Positions 17,978 to 27,060 of a DNA stretch of 42,078 nt are shown one piece after another (position 1 is the first letter of the stretch; each line of letters begins with the position of its first letter). Source of the DNA: an uncultured Blastocatellia bacterium (GTDB taxonomy: Bacteria > Acidobacteriota > Blastocatellia > HR10); NCBI GenBank assembly GCA_937934295.1, contig CALHAI010000001.1:1-42078 (forward strand), read 5' to 3'. Made by a program: the position numbers and the translations under genes. The notes beneath the pieces were generated by a model, which was not told the DNA's origin, did no database searches, and saw only the letters and a list, made by a program, of their open reading frames with translations.

Positions 17978-20431
17978 TTATCGCACTGTGCGAACCCAGA
18001 AAGGGAGAGAGAGTTGCCCAGGGATCGTCGTACCATCGTCGCTCACCGAGATGACCCCCTCCCAGTCTCCCACAGCGACCGATGTGGCGATGCGCAGCGT
18101 GAGGGTGAACTGACCCGTCCCACCCGGGCGGACTTGAAACGTCGTCTTGTTCAACGTCGCCGTGATGGCCGGATCGGTGTTCGTCATCGTGAGCGAGAGG
18201 CGATAGGTCACAAGCTGCATGGAATGGTTCTTCACGGTGAAGGTCTTCGTCCGAGTGACCGTTTGCCGAACGCGAATGAGGCCGAAGCTGTGAGTGGGAG
18301 CATCTACAGTCGTCAACACGCGGGCCACAGCGCGCATATCCACGAGGCCAGCACCGCGATCCATCACGCTCCACGCTTCGAGTCGGGAGGGTCGCCGAGC
18401 CGTTGTGAGGATGGCCGAGCGAATCTCATCCGGCGTCCAGTCCGGGCGCAATTGCTTGAGCAGAGCGGCCACGCCCGCCACGCGCGGCGCGGCGAAGCTC
18501 GTCCCGTTGCGGAAGGCAAATCCGCTGGGATCGTAAACCGGATCTTGAAGAGCTCGCTCCACGGCCGGAGGCAGGGGGAATCGCGCGTCTCCGCGCGGAT
18601 CATCGTCCTGAACGGCGGCGTAGCTGCTCAAGCCTGGGGCGACGACATCGGGCTTGATGGCGAAGGAAGAGGCCGGTCCTCGCGAGCTGAGGTCCACCAA
18701 ATGATTCGGCTCGATCGCCAGCGTCACGATCGTCTCATCCGGCAGATCTAAACGCTCCAGGGCGACGCGCGGGGGTCGGCCCGCGTGCTCGTTGATGTTC
18801 ACGAACTGCTTGAGGGCGAGCCCGGTTCGACGCTGGAGGAAGAGCGCGGGAAGAGGCGCGCCGCCAAGATTGGGAAAGATGAACGTATCGCCCCCGGCCT
18901 CACTGTTGTAGAAGATGACGGCGATCGCTCCGGCCATCGCGGCGTTCTGATTCTTCACGGCGAACGTGCACTGGCCGCGTTGAATGAGCGCGATGGCGCC
19001 CGCGAGCGATCCCAAAGGGAGCGGCTCGCACGCAAGTCCACCCTCATCGGCCGTGCCGTTGTCTATAAGGTCCACATCGCGCAACGGGGCATGAAGCGCT
19101 GCTTCCGGAAACGGGGTGGCGCTATTGAGCCCTCGAAATCCGAGGAGTTCGCCGAGCTCCGGAGGCGGCTGCGGTTCCAGGAGGCGCACGCGCCCGAGGG
19201 CTGAAGCCGCGGCCCCTTGATGGGCGTTCGTCGTCGCCCCGACAGCGATCACGCGCGGGGCATTGGCCGGACTTCGGACTGTTCCTCCGGCGGCGTTCTG
19301 CGTCTCAGCGGGCGGAGGCCCATCGTTACCGGCGGCAGCGATGACGATGCTGCCGGCCAAGACGGCGTTCGCGGCTGCGCGATCTAGCAGAGAGTTCGTC
19401 GACGTGCCCATGCTGATATTGATCACATCCATCCCGTCACGCGTGGCCTCTTCGATCCCGGCCAAAAGGCTATCCAATGCACACCGCGGCGCACAGACGC
19501 GATAGCTCCCGAGAAAAGCCTTTGGCGCTACGCCGCTTATGACCACCGGCCGCGTTCCCGGGAAGTCCCTCAGGTCTATGAGGCTGCCGGCCGCGCAGCT
19601 GGCCACATGCGTGCCATGCCCGTTCAGATCTTGAGCCGTGCGGAACCGCGCATCCAGATTCGCCTGTCGGTCAATCACCGACTGAAAGACTTTCGCGACG
19701 ATGACCTTGCCATTGGCCAAGCCTTCGCCCGTATTCGTCTTAGGGAATCCGGGCGGCGGCACGAGCGTCGCATCTTGAAGCATCGGGTGATCGAAATCCA
19801 CGCCCGTATCCACGATGCCGATCTTAATGCCCAGGCCTGCCCGTTCGCGTCCGCCGACGGCTTCCCAGAGCTCCTCAGCGCCCATCAGGGTGTGACTGAC
19901 ATCAAGCGGCAGGAGAACGCGCGCCCTCGGAGAGACCGATTCCGGAAAGACCTCCACGATGGGGAAGATCTCGACGACCTCGGGGAACGAGGCGAGAAGC
20001 TCCACTTTCTCAGCGGGAACAGTGAGCGCGAGGCCGTTGAGCAAAACGTGATAGCGGTGGTGAACCGTGGCTTCAGGAATCCACCGGCGCATCTTGGTGA
20101 GGAAGAGCTCGTGCTGACGGTGCAGGTAAGCCGCGTAGGCGCGCGAGCGCGCGGAAGCCATATCCAACCGCCCCTGGACCTGATTCTCGAGCGCGACGGC
20201 CAGGCTCGTGGCCGCCAAGCCCCGGATCGTCCCGCGATACGTAGCCAAGGGCTCGTCCTTTAGGAGGACGATCACCGCCACATGGCCGTTGACTCGAATG
20301 GCCTGCTTAAGGACCGCCTCTACGTGAGCGCGCTTCTGCCTCAGTCCCTCAGCCAATTGAGCGCGAGCGCTGGGGCTCAGCATCCCCAGAAGCAGAACGA
20401 GCGTGATCACCAAACATGTCCTTCGCTTCAT
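17978..20431 (-). CDS. Secreted subtilisin-like protease (S8) with PA domain insert
   Basis: An 817-residue exported peptidase. The start at 20431 has GGAGG seven bases upstream and the signal peptide MKRRTCLVITLVLLLG. An inhibitor-I9-like propeptide covers about 45-165 (HVAVIVLLKDEP...). The catalytic domain has Asp208 in GIVDTGVDFDHP, His272 in NGHGTHVAS and Ser645 in NGTSFAAPRVAG. The long distance between His and Ser contains a protease-associated (PA) domain insert, visible as GAIALIQRGQCTFAVKNQNA and GAIAVIFYNS, as in lactocepin-like and plant subtilases. The C-terminus is an Ig/Fn3-like beta domain. It lies downstream of the E1 dehydrogenase gene on the same strand but has its own promoter signals. 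Confidence 0.93.
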   Translation of the reverse strand: MKRRTCLVITLVLLLGMLSPSARAQLAEGLRQKRAHVEAVLKQAIRVNGHVAVIVLLKDEPLATYRGTIRGLAATSLAVALENQVQGRLDMASARSRAYAAYLHRQHELFLTKMRRWIPEATVHHRYHVLLNGLALTVPAEKVELLASFPEVVEIFPIVEVFPESVSPRARVLLPLDVSHTLMGAEELWEAVGGRERAGLGIKIGIVDTGVDFDHPMLQDATLVPPPGFPKTNTGEGLANGKVIVAKVFQSVIDRQANLDARFRTAQDLNGHGTHVASCAAGSLIDLRDFPGTRPVVISGVAPKAFLGSYRVCAPRCALDSLLAGIEEATRDGMDVINISMGTSTNSLLDRAAANAVLAGSIVIAAAGNDGPPPAETQNAAGGTVRSPANAPRVIAVGATTNAHQGAAASALGRVRLLEPQPPPELGELLGFRGLNSATPFPEAALHAPLRDVDLIDNGTADEGGLACEPLPLGSLAGAIALIQRGQCTFAVKNQNAAMAGAIAVIFYNSEAGGDTFIFPNLGGAPLPALFLQRRTGLALKQFVNINEHAGRPPRVALERLDLPDETIVTLAIEPNHLVDLSSRGPASSFAIKPDVVAPGLSSYAAVQDDDPRGDARFPLPPAVERALQDPVYDPSGFAFRNGTSFAAPRVAGVAALLKQLRPDWTPDEIRSAILTTARRPSRLEAWSVMDRGAGLVDMRAVARVLTTVDAPTHSFGLIRVRQTVTRTKTFTVKNHSMQLVTYRLSLTMTNTDPAITATLNKTTFQVRPGGTGQFTLTLRIATSVAVGDWEGVISVSDDGTTIPGQLSLPFWVRTVR

Positions 20432-20459
20432 CGCTGCACCTCCGCGCATAAGCGCGGGG

Positions 20460-20488
20460 ATTATACCCGAGGCTTCGCGCGGAATGAA
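20460..20488 (-). promoter_or_regulatory. Promoter of the PA-domain subtilase gene
   Basis: A consensus -10 TATAAT (20465-20460, minus strand) with a weak -35 TTCATT (20488-20483) at 17-bp spacing. The hairpin CCGCGC-TTAT-GCGCGG at 20457-20442 follows directly and touches the ribosome-binding site. Confidence 0.6.
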
Positions 20489-20558
20489 GAACTCAAGCGC
20501 GAGGACGGTCATGTGCGCTCTCCCGGAGCGGTATCCGAGAAGAGTGCTCGAGCGCCGC

Positions 20559-22685
20559 TCAATAAGCGGCCAGATCGAGGATCGCGTTCACCAAGTCCTC
20601 GACTTGCGGCAGGATGACGTCCTCCAGGCTGGGGGAATAGGCCACGAAGGTGTCCAAAGCGCCGACGCGGCGCACGGGCCCATCTAAATCTTCGAAGAGC
20701 TCGTCCGCGATGCGCGCGGCGATCTCCGCCCCGAATCCCCAGGCCAAACTATCCTCGTGAGCGACGATCACTTTGCTCGTCTTCTTCACCGAGCGCGAGA
20801 TCGTCTCCCAGTCATAGGGGTTCAGGCTGCGCAGATCAATGACCTCGACGTCGAGGCCGTGTTGTTCCCGGACTCGCTCGGCCGCCAGAAGGCTCCGATG
20901 AACGAGTGCTCCATAGGTGATGATCGTCAGATCGCGTCCCGGGCGCACGATCTTCGCCTTCCCGAAAGGGATCATGTAGTTCGGCCCCGGATATGGACCG
21001 CGATTGTACGGTTGACGGTAGAGATGCTTGTGTTCGAGAAAGAGCACGGGATCATCGCAGCGAATGGCCGTGCGCAACAGGCCGTTGGCATCCACGGCCG
21101 TCGCAGGCATGAGGACGCGAAGTCCCGGGATGTGCGTGAAGATGCTCTCACCGGACTGGCTGTGGTAAATGGCTCCGCCTTGCAAGTACCCTCCGATGGG
21201 AACGCGGATGACCAAGGGACATGACCACGCGTTATTCGAACGCCAGCGCATGAGGGCTAGCTCGTTGCGGATCTGCATCATGGCGGGCCAGATGTAGTCG
21301 AAGAACTGGATCTCGATGACCGGCTTCAACCCCCGCGTGGCCATGCCGATGGCGCGGCCGACGATATTGGCTTCTGCCAGCGGGGTATTGAAGACTCGGT
21401 GCGAACCGAACCGCCGTTGCAGATTATGGGTGACCTTGAAGACGCCACCTTTGCCCCTGACCTTATCGAGATACTGCTCGCGGCTGCAATCGGCGACATC
21501 TTCACCGAAGACGATGATTCGCGGATCGCGCGCCATTTCGTCGTGGAGGCACGCGTTCAAAAGGTCCACCATCGTCTTCGGCTCACCCGAATACTGCGGT
21601 TCGGTCTCGAAGTCCGACGAAGTGGGATCGACCGAAGGGGAATACACGTAGAGCGTCACCGTCGAGGGAGCGGGTTTGGGCTCCGCCAAGGCTTCATCGG
21701 CCGCTTGAGCGACCTCGGCATCCACGTCCGCACGAATGGCCGCCAGGTGCTCCGCATCGGCCAATCCCTCCCGCAGCAAGAACTCGGCCAGGCGCGGAAT
21801 CGGATCGCGCCGCGCTTCTTCCTCTCGCTCCTCATCGGGCTTATAGAGCGTCTCATCATCGGAGAGCGAATGCGAATACGGACGAATGACGTGGGCGTGC
21901 ACAAGCGCCGGTCCCCGCCGTTGCCGGACATACGCGGCGGCTTCGCGCAGGGCGGCATAGCTCTCGAACACGTCTGTCCCGTCACACTCTCGGACCAGCA
22001 GAGAGGGGAAGCCGCGCACCAAGCGCGAGATGCTGCCTCCGGCCGTCTGTACCTCGATGGGAACGGAGATGGCGTACCCGTTGTCCTCAATGAGATAGAG
22101 GACCGGCAGCTTCAGATTGCACGCCGTGTTCAGGGACTCCCAGAACTCCCCCTCGCTGGTCGCTCCATCGCCGCTGGAGACGTAGACGATTTCGTCCGCG
22201 TGGAAGCGGCTCGCGCGATCGGCGATCTCTTCGACCAGCTCATAATATCGTCCGGCCTCGGCACATCCCACGGCCTGCAGGAACTGCGTCCCCGTCGGAC
22301 TGGAGCTGGAGACGACGTTCAAGCGCCGGACCCCCCAATGCGAGGGCATCTGGCGTCCTCCGGAGCTTGGGTCCGCCGCAGCACCCACCGCTTGCAGGAA
22401 CATCTCCTTGGGCGTCACGCCCAGCATGAGCATCAGCGCACGATCGCGATAGTAGGGGTAGAACCAATCGTACGCCGGTTTCAAAACCAATCCCGCCGCG
22501 ACGAGCACCGCCTCATGACCCGCTCCGCTAATTTGAAAGAAGATGCGATTCTGCCGCTTGAGTTGAATCTCTCGATCGTCAATGCGGCGAGACAGCAGCA
22601 TCATTCGATACACATGGAGCAGGACCTCTCGACTGAGGCCTTGATATTTCTCCTTCTCCACGGCGATGGGCGTGACCGGGTTCAT
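20559..22685 (-). CDS. Fused 2-oxoacid (branched-chain) dehydrogenase E1 alpha/beta subunits
   Basis: A 708-residue thiamine-diphosphate enzyme joining E1 alpha and E1 beta in one chain, the decarboxylating component of a branched-chain or related 2-oxoacid dehydrogenase complex. The alpha half has [30 protein letters not shown] and the ThDP motif GDG (172-174) to DN (201-202). A charged, Pro-rich linker lies near 350-380. The beta half starts near [17 protein letters not shown] and shows [36 protein letters not shown] and [15 protein letters not shown]. The start at 22685 is chosen for the GGAGGAGGAG ribosome site; the upstream extension lacks family similarity. No E2 or E3 gene is nearby. 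The substrate (2-oxoisovalerate versus others) is inferred from similarity to fused enzymes. Confidence 0.9.
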   Translation of the reverse strand: MNPVTPIAVEKEKYQGLSREVLLHVYRMMLLSRRIDDREIQLKRQNRIFFQISGAGHEAVLVAAGLVLKPAYDWFYPYYRDRALMLMLGVTPKEMFLQAVGAAADPSSGGRQMPSHWGVRRLNVVSSSSPTGTQFLQAVGCAEAGRYYELVEEIADRASRFHADEIVYVSSGDGATSEGEFWESLNTACNLKLPVLYLIEDNGYAISVPIEVQTAGGSISRLVRGFPSLLVRECDGTDVFESYAALREAAAYVRQRRGPALVHAHVIRPYSHSLSDDETLYKPDEEREEEARRDPIPRLAEFLLREGLADAEHLAAIRADVDAEVAQAADEALAEPKPAPSTVTLYVYSPSVDPTSSDFETEPQYSGEPKTMVDLLNACLHDEMARDPRIIVFGEDVADCSREQYLDKVRGKGGVFKVTHNLQRRFGSHRVFNTPLAEANIVGRAIGMATRGLKPVIEIQFFDYIWPAMMQIRNELALMRWRSNNAWSCPLVIRVPIGGYLQGGAIYHSQSGESIFTHIPGLRVLMPATAVDANGLLRTAIRCDDPVLFLEHKHLYRQPYNRGPYPGPNYMIPFGKAKIVRPGRDLTIITYGALVHRSLLAAERVREQHGLDVEVIDLRSLNPYDWETISRSVKKTSKVIVAHEDSLAWGFGAEIAARIADELFEDLDGPVRRVGALDTFVAYSPSLEDVILPQVEDLVNAILDLAAY

Positions 22686-22857
22686 GCTCCTCCTCCCCCC
22701 CGTTTTTTCGTGAAGCGCGCGCCCGGCTCCCGCAGTCGCCCCGCTTAAGGGAGTGCCGAACCGCACGTGGGCTTCCCCAATGGTGACCTCGCGATGTGCG
22801 ACGCGCTCGCCAGAAAATGCCCTCCATTTTCCCGACTTATTTCGCTCAGAAGGACAG

Positions 22858-22885
22858 TTTATAACCATGTTGGGCTTCCGGTCAA
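22858..22885 (-). promoter_or_regulatory. Promoter of the E1 dehydrogenase gene
   Basis: TTGACC (22885-22880), 16-bp spacer, TATAAA (22863-22858) on the minus strand. The leader would be about 165 nt; no known riboswitch or attenuator was recognised in 22686-22850. Confidence 0.6.
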
Positions 22886-22932
22886 CCGAGAGCGTGCGGT
22901 CCTTCTCCGCGCAATGGGGGCGCGCGCTGCAT

Positions 22933-22962
22933 TTGACGAGCCCAGGGATCGTCTGCTATATT
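22933..22962 (+). promoter_or_regulatory. Promoter of tRNA-Val
   Basis: TTGACG (22933-22938), 18-bp spacer, TATATT (22957-22962). It places the transcription start a few bases before the mature tRNA 5' end at 22977. Confidence 0.75.
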
Positions 22963-22976
22963 TCACCCCGCAAGTT

Positions 22977-23051
22977 GGGCACTTAGCTCAGCGGTAGAGC
23001 GTTCGCCTCACACGCGAGAGGTCGGAGGTTCGAATCCTCCAGTGCCCACCA
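22977..23051 (+). tRNA. tRNA-Val (anticodon CAC)
   Basis: A complete cloverleaf: acceptor stem GGGCACT/AGTGCCC, D arm GCTC...GAGC, anticodon stem TTCGC/GCGAG with the seven-base loop CTCACAC giving anticodon CAC (reads GTG, valine), and T arm GGAGG-TTCGAAT-CCTCC. The discriminator base is A at 23048 and CCA (23049-23051) is encoded in the DNA. Confidence 0.96.
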
Positions 23052-23076
23052 TGCCTCCCCGCTTCGCACGCAGGTG

Positions 23077-23106
23077 TTGGCTTTCTCGAAACCAATAACG
23101 TACAAT
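23077..23106 (+). promoter_or_regulatory. Promoter of the atpZ-like gene
   Basis: TTGGCT (23077-23082), 18-bp spacer, TACAAT (23101-23106), about 20 bp before the start codon. Confidence 0.6.
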
Positions 23107-23126
23107 CTCTCCAGGGAGGAGCGAGG

Positions 23127-23345
23127 ATGCGCGGGGATAAGAACGATCCGGGGGAGGCGCTCAAAAAGTTCGGCGTCGCGGCGTCTTTGGGAACGATCTT
23201 CGTCTCCTACGTCGCCGCCGGTCTGTTGATCGGCTACTTCCTGGACAAGTGGTTGGGGACATCGCCTTGGCTGTTTTTGCTCTTTTTCGCGATCGGCGTG
23301 GGCGGAGCCGTTTACAATGTCTTCAAGCTCGCGGCTCGGTTGTAA
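23127..23345 (+). CDS. atpZ: AtpZ/AtpI-family small membrane protein
   Basis: A 72-residue protein with two transmembrane helices (about 18-40 and 46-68) and the family motif GLLIGYFLDKWLGTSPWLFLLF, ending GAVYNVFKLA. AtpZ/AtpI-type proteins assist assembly of the F-type ATP synthase rotor ring or Mg2+ supply. It has a strong ribosome site (GGGAGGAG) and its own promoter. It is usual to find such genes at the head of an atp operon; here the next gene is rplU and no ATP synthase subunit is in the window, so its role rests on family similarity only. Confidence 0.82.
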   Translation: MRGDKNDPGEALKKFGVAASLGTIFVSYVAAGLLIGYFLDKWLGTSPWLFLLFFAIGVGGAVYNVFKLAARL

Positions 23346-23374
23346 TTGACAGATTCCGCAACCGTCTCTACACT
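23346..23374 (+). promoter_or_regulatory. Strong sigma70 promoter of the rplU operon
   Basis: Consensus TTGACA (23346-23351), optimal 17-bp spacer, TACACT (23369-23374). It begins right after the atpZ stop codon. Confidence 0.8.
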
Positions 23375-23416
23375 CTTTACTTTTCGGTGAGATCGAACGA
23401 GGGAGGACGAGAGCGT

Positions 23417-23731
23417 GTGACGTACGCCATCATCGTGACAGGCGGAAAACAGTATCGCGTCACGCCGGGCGACATCCTGCGCATCCCCGCACTTCGCGCC
23501 GAGGTGGGGGAGACGATCGAGCTGCCGGTGCTGGCGCTGGGCGATGGAGAGCAGATCAAGATCGGTCGTCCTACTGTGGAGGGCGCTCGAGCCGTATGTC
23601 GCGTCCTGGAGCACGGCAAGGAGCGGAAGATCATCGTCTTCAAGTTCAAGCGGCGGAAGCAATATCGTCGCAAGAAAGGGCATCGGCAGCAGTACACGGC
23701 CATCCGCGTGGAAGCCATCCAAGCGGCATAA
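23417..23731 (+). CDS. rplU: 50S ribosomal protein L21
   Basis: A 104-residue L21. It begins TYAIIVTGGKQYRVTPGD and ends with the basic stretch FKFKRRKQYRRKKGHRQQYTAIRVEAI, both typical of the family. The start codon is GTG at 23417; GGAGG lies about ten bases upstream, and the open frame before it belongs to the atpZ region in another frame. It is followed by rpmA, the near-universal partner, and is the first gene of the housekeeping operon. Confidence 0.96.
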   Translation: MTYAIIVTGGKQYRVTPGDILRIPALRAEVGETIELPVLALGDGEQIKIGRPTVEGARAVCRVLEHGKERKIIVFKFKRRKQYRRKKGHRQQYTAIRVEAIQAA

Positions 23732-23799
23732 GGTGCGGATGACGTGACGCTCCGCCTTCGCCGCGCGAGCGCTGGCATAATGCAAGGAGGCGAGACGCT

Positions 23800-24069
23800 A
23801 TGGCGCATAAAAAGGGCATGGGAAGCTCCCGCAACGGGCGGGACTCAGTCGGGAAGCGGTTGGGCGTCAAGTGCTTCGGGGGGCAGTTCGTGACCGGAGG
23901 TTCGATCCTCGTCCGACAGCGGGGCACGCGCTTTAAGCCGGGCGTCAACGTCGGGATTGGGAGCGATGACACGCTCTACGCGAAGATCTCGGGTATTGTC
24001 CGATTCGAGGACAAAGGGCGCATGGGCAAATTCGTGAGCGTGTATCCGGTGACGCCCGAGGGGAAATGA
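23800..24069 (+). CDS. rpmA: 50S ribosomal protein L27
   Basis: An 89-residue L27 located near the peptidyl transferase centre. It starts directly with [16 protein letters not shown], without the cleavable N-terminal extension found in Firmicutes, and contains [27 protein letters not shown] in pieces typical of the family. AAGGAGG lies upstream of the ATG. The rplU-rpmA-obgE order is conserved in many bacteria. Confidence 0.97.
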   Translation: MAHKKGMGSSRNGRDSVGKRLGVKCFGGQFVTGGSILVRQRGTRFKPGVNVGIGSDDTLYAKISGIVRFEDKGRMGKFVSVYPVTPEGK

Positions 24070-24102
24070 GCCCATTACAGGACGCGGTGAGCCTCTTTGG
24101 AG

Positions 24103-25122
24103 ATGTTCGTTGATCGCGCGGAAATCGTCGTGAAGGCTGGGGATGGGGGTGACGGCTGCACGGCCTTCCGCCGCGAGAAGTATGTCCCTTTTGGGGGACC
24201 GGCAGGCGGCGATGGCGGTCGAGGGGGGCATGTGTACATGGAAGCCACCCTCGGGATGAACTCGCTCATCCACTTCAAGTACAATCCCGAGTATCGGGCC
24301 GGGCGCGGAGGACATGGCAAAGGGAACACTCGGCATGGGCGGGATGGCGAGGATATCGTGATCCGCGTGCCCGTGGGAACGCTCGTCTACGATTGGGAGA
24401 CGGGAGAGCTGATCCATGATTTCTCAACGCCGGGCGAACGAGTGCTCATCGCACGTGGAGGACGCGGAGGACGGGGGAACGCGCATTTTGCGACGCCCAC
24501 GCGTCGCGCGCCACGCTTTCACGAGCGCGGTCAACCGGGACAAGTGCGCCGCCTGCGACTGGAGTTGCAGCTCTTGGCCGACGTGGGATTGGTCGGCTTC
24601 CCCAATGCCGGCAAATCCACGCTTCTGGCGTGCATCTCGGCCGCGCGCCCCAAGATCGCCGAGTATCCCTTCACGACGCTGGAACCGGTCCTCGGCGTCG
24701 TCCAACTGGATGAATCCCGCAGCTTCGTCGTCGCCGACATCCCCGGGCTGATCGAAGGGGCTCATCGGGGAGCTGGCCTGGGGCATGAGTTCCTGCGACA
24801 TGTCGAGCGAACGCGCGTGCTCCTGCACTTGATCGACATCTCTCCCTTCGCCAAGCACGAACCGGTCGAGAGCTACCGCATCATCAACCACGAGCTGGAG
24901 GCATACAATCCGAAGCTTCTGGAGAAGCCGCAGATCGTCGTGGCGACGAAGATGGACATCGCTTCGAGGGAGCGCCTCTCGGCCTTAGAGGCCTTTTGCC
25001 GGACGTACGATGTGGAATTCGTGGCCATTTCGGCCATGACCGGGCAGGGGATCGCCGAACTCTTGGGGCGCACTGCCCGGCGCCTGGAGGATGCGGCGGT
25101 GGCGGCGATCCCCCTCCGGTGA
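24103..25122 (+). CDS. obgE: GTPase Obg (CgtA)
   Basis: An essential GTPase linked to 50S ribosome assembly and the stringent response. The 339-residue protein has the glycine-rich Obg fold first ([18 protein letters not shown] to about 158) and then the G domain: G1 GFPNAGKST (165-173), G2 in YPFTTLEP, G3 DIPG (212-215), G4 TKMD and G5 SAM. It stops soon after the G domain, so the variable C-terminal OCT domain is absent. ATG at 24103 matches the family N-terminus; a TTG two codons earlier is possible. It is 33 bp after rpmA and 7 bp before nadD. Confidence 0.97.
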   Translation: MFVDRAEIVVKAGDGGDGCTAFRREKYVPFGGPAGGDGGRGGHVYMEATLGMNSLIHFKYNPEYRAGRGGHGKGNTRHGRDGEDIVIRVPVGTLVYDWETGELIHDFSTPGERVLIARGGRGGRGNAHFATPTRRAPRFHERGQPGQVRRLRLELQLLADVGLVGFPNAGKSTLLACISAARPKIAEYPFTTLEPVLGVVQLDESRSFVVADIPGLIEGAHRGAGLGHEFLRHVERTRVLLHLIDISPFAKHEPVESYRIINHELEAYNPKLLEKPQIVVATKMDIASRERLSALEAFCRTYDVEFVAISAMTGQGIAELLGRTARRLEDAAVAAIPLR

Positions 25123-25129
25123 TCCCAAT

Positions 25130-25783
25130 ATGCGTATCGGAATCTTCGGGGGCACGTTCGATCCCGTCCACAACGGTCATCTAGAGATCGCCGAGAAGGT
25201 CGAGCACTGGTTCTCCCTGGATCGCGTGCATTTCGTCCCGGCGGTGCGATCTCCTCATAAAGCGCAGCCGCCGGAAGCTGCGGCGTGGGACCGATTCGCC
25301 ATGCTCGTGTTGGCGACGCGCCCATATGGGCGTTTTTACGTCTCGACGGTGGAGTTGGAGCGAGGAGGGGTGAGCTACACCATTGATACGATCCGTGAAT
25401 TCCGGCGTCAGATGGGCACAGGGGACGATCTCTACTTCATCATGGGCGCCGATGCTTTTCGGACGCTCACCGGGTGGAAGGAGTATGAGGAGCTGCTCCG
25501 GTTGACAAACCTCATAGTCGTCTCGCGTCCTGGACACGTCTTGAACGCCGAGGGGCTTCCTGAGGCCTTTCGTCCCCGAGTGCGAATATTGGGGCCCGAT
25601 CACGAGTCCACCTGGGAGCACGGGCCGTACATCTATCTGTGCTCGGGGATTCACAACGAGACCTCGGCGACGGCGATTCGGGCGGCTTTGCGGCGGGGGG
25701 AGATGATCGCTCATCTGGTTCCCCCAGATGTCGCCACTTACATCGAGAAGTATCGGCTCTATCGCGATGCGGTCACGATCTGA
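25130..25783 (+). CDS. nadD: Nicotinate-nucleotide adenylyltransferase
   Basis: A 217-residue enzyme that adenylates nicotinate mononucleotide in NAD synthesis. The nucleotidyltransferase motif GGTFDPVHNGH is at residues 7-17, followed by VHFVPAVRSPHK, and the ATP-binding SATAIRAALRRG motif is near the C-terminus. The chosen ATG at 25130 gives the family N-terminus MRIGIFGG. It starts 7 bp after obgE and ends one base before the rsfS start, so these genes are tightly coupled. Confidence 0.96.
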   Translation: MRIGIFGGTFDPVHNGHLEIAEKVEHWFSLDRVHFVPAVRSPHKAQPPEAAAWDRFAMLVLATRPYGRFYVSTVELERGGVSYTIDTIREFRRQMGTGDDLYFIMGADAFRTLTGWKEYEELLRLTNLIVVSRPGHVLNAEGLPEAFRPRVRILGPDHESTWEHGPYIYLCSGIHNETSATAIRAALRRGEMIAHLVPPDVATYIEKYRLYRDAVTI

Positions 25784-25784
25784 G

Positions 25785-26147
25785 ATGGCGCGCACTTCCT
25801 CGGTACGAGATGCTCGAAGGGACCTTGCGCTGGCCATTCAAGCGGCCAGTGACAAGAAGGCCGAGAACATTGTCGCGCTTGATCTGCGGGGCGTGGCGTC
25901 GTTCACAGACTACTTCTTGATCTGCAGCGGGACCTCCACGCGTCAGGTTCAGGCCATCGCCGAGGCCATTTTGGAGAAGCTGGAGGAACAAGGCACGCGC
26001 CCTTTGCACGTCGAGGGGGAGATGGTGGCTCAATGGATTTTGATTGATTACGGCGACCTGGTCGTTCACGTCTTCGAGCAGAGCGCGCGGGAATATTACG
26101 ACCTGGAGCGGCTTTGGCGTGACGCCGAACGCCTTCCGATCCCCTGA
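25785..26147 (+). CDS. rsfS: Ribosomal silencing factor RsfS
   Basis: A 120-residue member of the RsfS/Iojap family, which binds L14 on the large ribosomal subunit and blocks subunit joining during starvation. Conserved features are DKKAENIVALDLRG, FTDYFLICSGTSTRQVQAIA and the end DYGDLVVHVFEQSAREYYDLERLW. The start ATG at 25785 follows the nadD stop by one base, which suggests translational coupling. Confidence 0.96.
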   Translation: MARTSSVRDARRDLALAIQAASDKKAENIVALDLRGVASFTDYFLICSGTSTRQVQAIAEAILEKLEEQGTRPLHVEGEMVAQWILIDYGDLVVHVFEQSAREYYDLERLWRDAERLPIP

Positions 26148-26179
26148 GCGTGACCCCTCCGGCCCGAGGGCCTCAAGGG

Positions 26180-26641
26180 ATGTATCTGGAGTTCCTGTGG
26201 GTGGGAAAGACGAAGAATCCGCATCTGGCTGCGCTCGAGCAGGACTATTTGCGCCGCCTTCAACGATTCGCCTCTGCTCAGATTCGCGCACTGCGCGCGA
26301 TCTCCGAGCGGGATCCGCGGCGCCTCTGCGAGCGAGAGAGCGCGGCACTCATGGGCGCGTTGCGCCCCGGATTTCGGATCGTCCTGCTGGACGAGCGCGG
26401 GAAGATGCTCAGCTCACAGGAGTTAGCCGGATGGCTGCGCGCGCAACAGCACGCTGGAGCTCCGGGACTCTGTTTCCTCGTGGGCGGCCCGCAGGGCGTC
26501 TCCGAGAGCGTTCGGGAGCGGGCCGACGAACGATGGTCGCTCTCCCGCTTGACGTTGCCGCACGAGCTGGCCCGCGTCATCTTGCTGGAGCAAATCTACC
26601 GAGCTTTTGCTATAATTTTTGGCTTGCCTTATCCGAGGTGA
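26180..26641 (+). CDS. rlmH: 23S rRNA pseudouridine-1915 N3-methyltransferase RlmH
   Basis: A 153-residue SPOUT methyltransferase (YbeA/RlmH) modifying helix 69 of 23S rRNA. The conserved C-terminal knot is present: FLVGGPQGV, then RLTLPHELARVILLEQIYRAF, and the terminal PYPR. ATG at 26180 gives the usual length; a GTG at 26150 would add ten residues with no family similarity. It follows rsfS by 32 bp, a common gene neighbourhood. Confidence 0.95.
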   Translation: MYLEFLWVGKTKNPHLAALEQDYLRRLQRFASAQIRALRAISERDPRRLCERESAALMGALRPGFRIVLLDERGKMLSSQELAGWLRAQQHAGAPGLCFLVGGPQGVSESVRERADERWSLSRLTLPHELARVILLEQIYRAFAIIFGLPYPR

Positions 26642-26684
26642 GCGCGGCCGCCCGCGCGGCAAGTGAAGAGCGGAGAGACGGCGC

Positions 26685-27056
26685 ATGATGACGAAGAAGA
26701 AGATCGAACATTATCGGAGACGGCTGCTGGAGAAACGAGAGGAACTGCTCTGCGCGCTCGATCGACACGTCCACTATGGGCGGGAAGCGGATCAAGACGT
26801 CGCACAGGATCCGGCGGATAAGGCCTCGAATTCCTATTTGAAAGAGCTGCTCTTCAGCCAGAGCACGAGCGATCGTTATATCCTCGCGCTCATTGACGAG
26901 GCATTGGAGCGCATCGCGGAGGGGACCTATGGCATCTGCGTGGCCTGTGGGGCGGAGATTCAGCCGAAACGCTTGGAGGCCGTCCCCTGGGCTCGCCACT
27001 GCGTGACGTGTCAGGACCTGCAAGAGCGCGGACTCTTGCGCGAACTTGAACGCTGA
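26685..27056 (+). CDS. DksA/TraR-family zinc-finger regulator
   Basis: A 123-residue protein with an N-terminal coiled coil (about 5-75) and a C-terminal zinc finger with Cys85, Cys88, Cys106 and Cys109 (CVACG...CVTCQ). DPADKA (42-47) at the coiled-coil tip corresponds to the acidic DxxDxA motif through which DksA acts in the RNA polymerase secondary channel. It probably adjusts transcription initiation, perhaps with ppGpp. Two start codons lie in tandem (26685 and 26688). It stands between the ribosome-related genes and namZ. Confidence 0.9.
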   Translation: MMTKKKIEHYRRRLLEKREELLCALDRHVHYGREADQDVAQDPADKASNSYLKELLFSQSTSDRYILALIDEALERIAEGTYGICVACGAEIQPKRLEAVPWARHCVTCQDLQERGLLRELER

Positions 27057-27060
27057 GCAA

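Noticed and set aside
20442..20457. Hairpin over the ribosome site of the PA-domain subtilase as a translational switch
   Set aside because: The predicted transcription start falls inside the hairpin, so the full stem would probably not be in the mRNA.
21399..22748. Long open frame on the plus strand opposite the E1 dehydrogenase
   Set aside because: Antisense shadow; no recognisable motifs, while the minus strand encodes conserved thiamine-enzyme motifs throughout.
22686..22850. Riboswitch or attenuator in the E1 dehydrogenase leader
   Set aside because: No conserved riboswitch core, leader peptide or terminator/antiterminator pair could be recognised.
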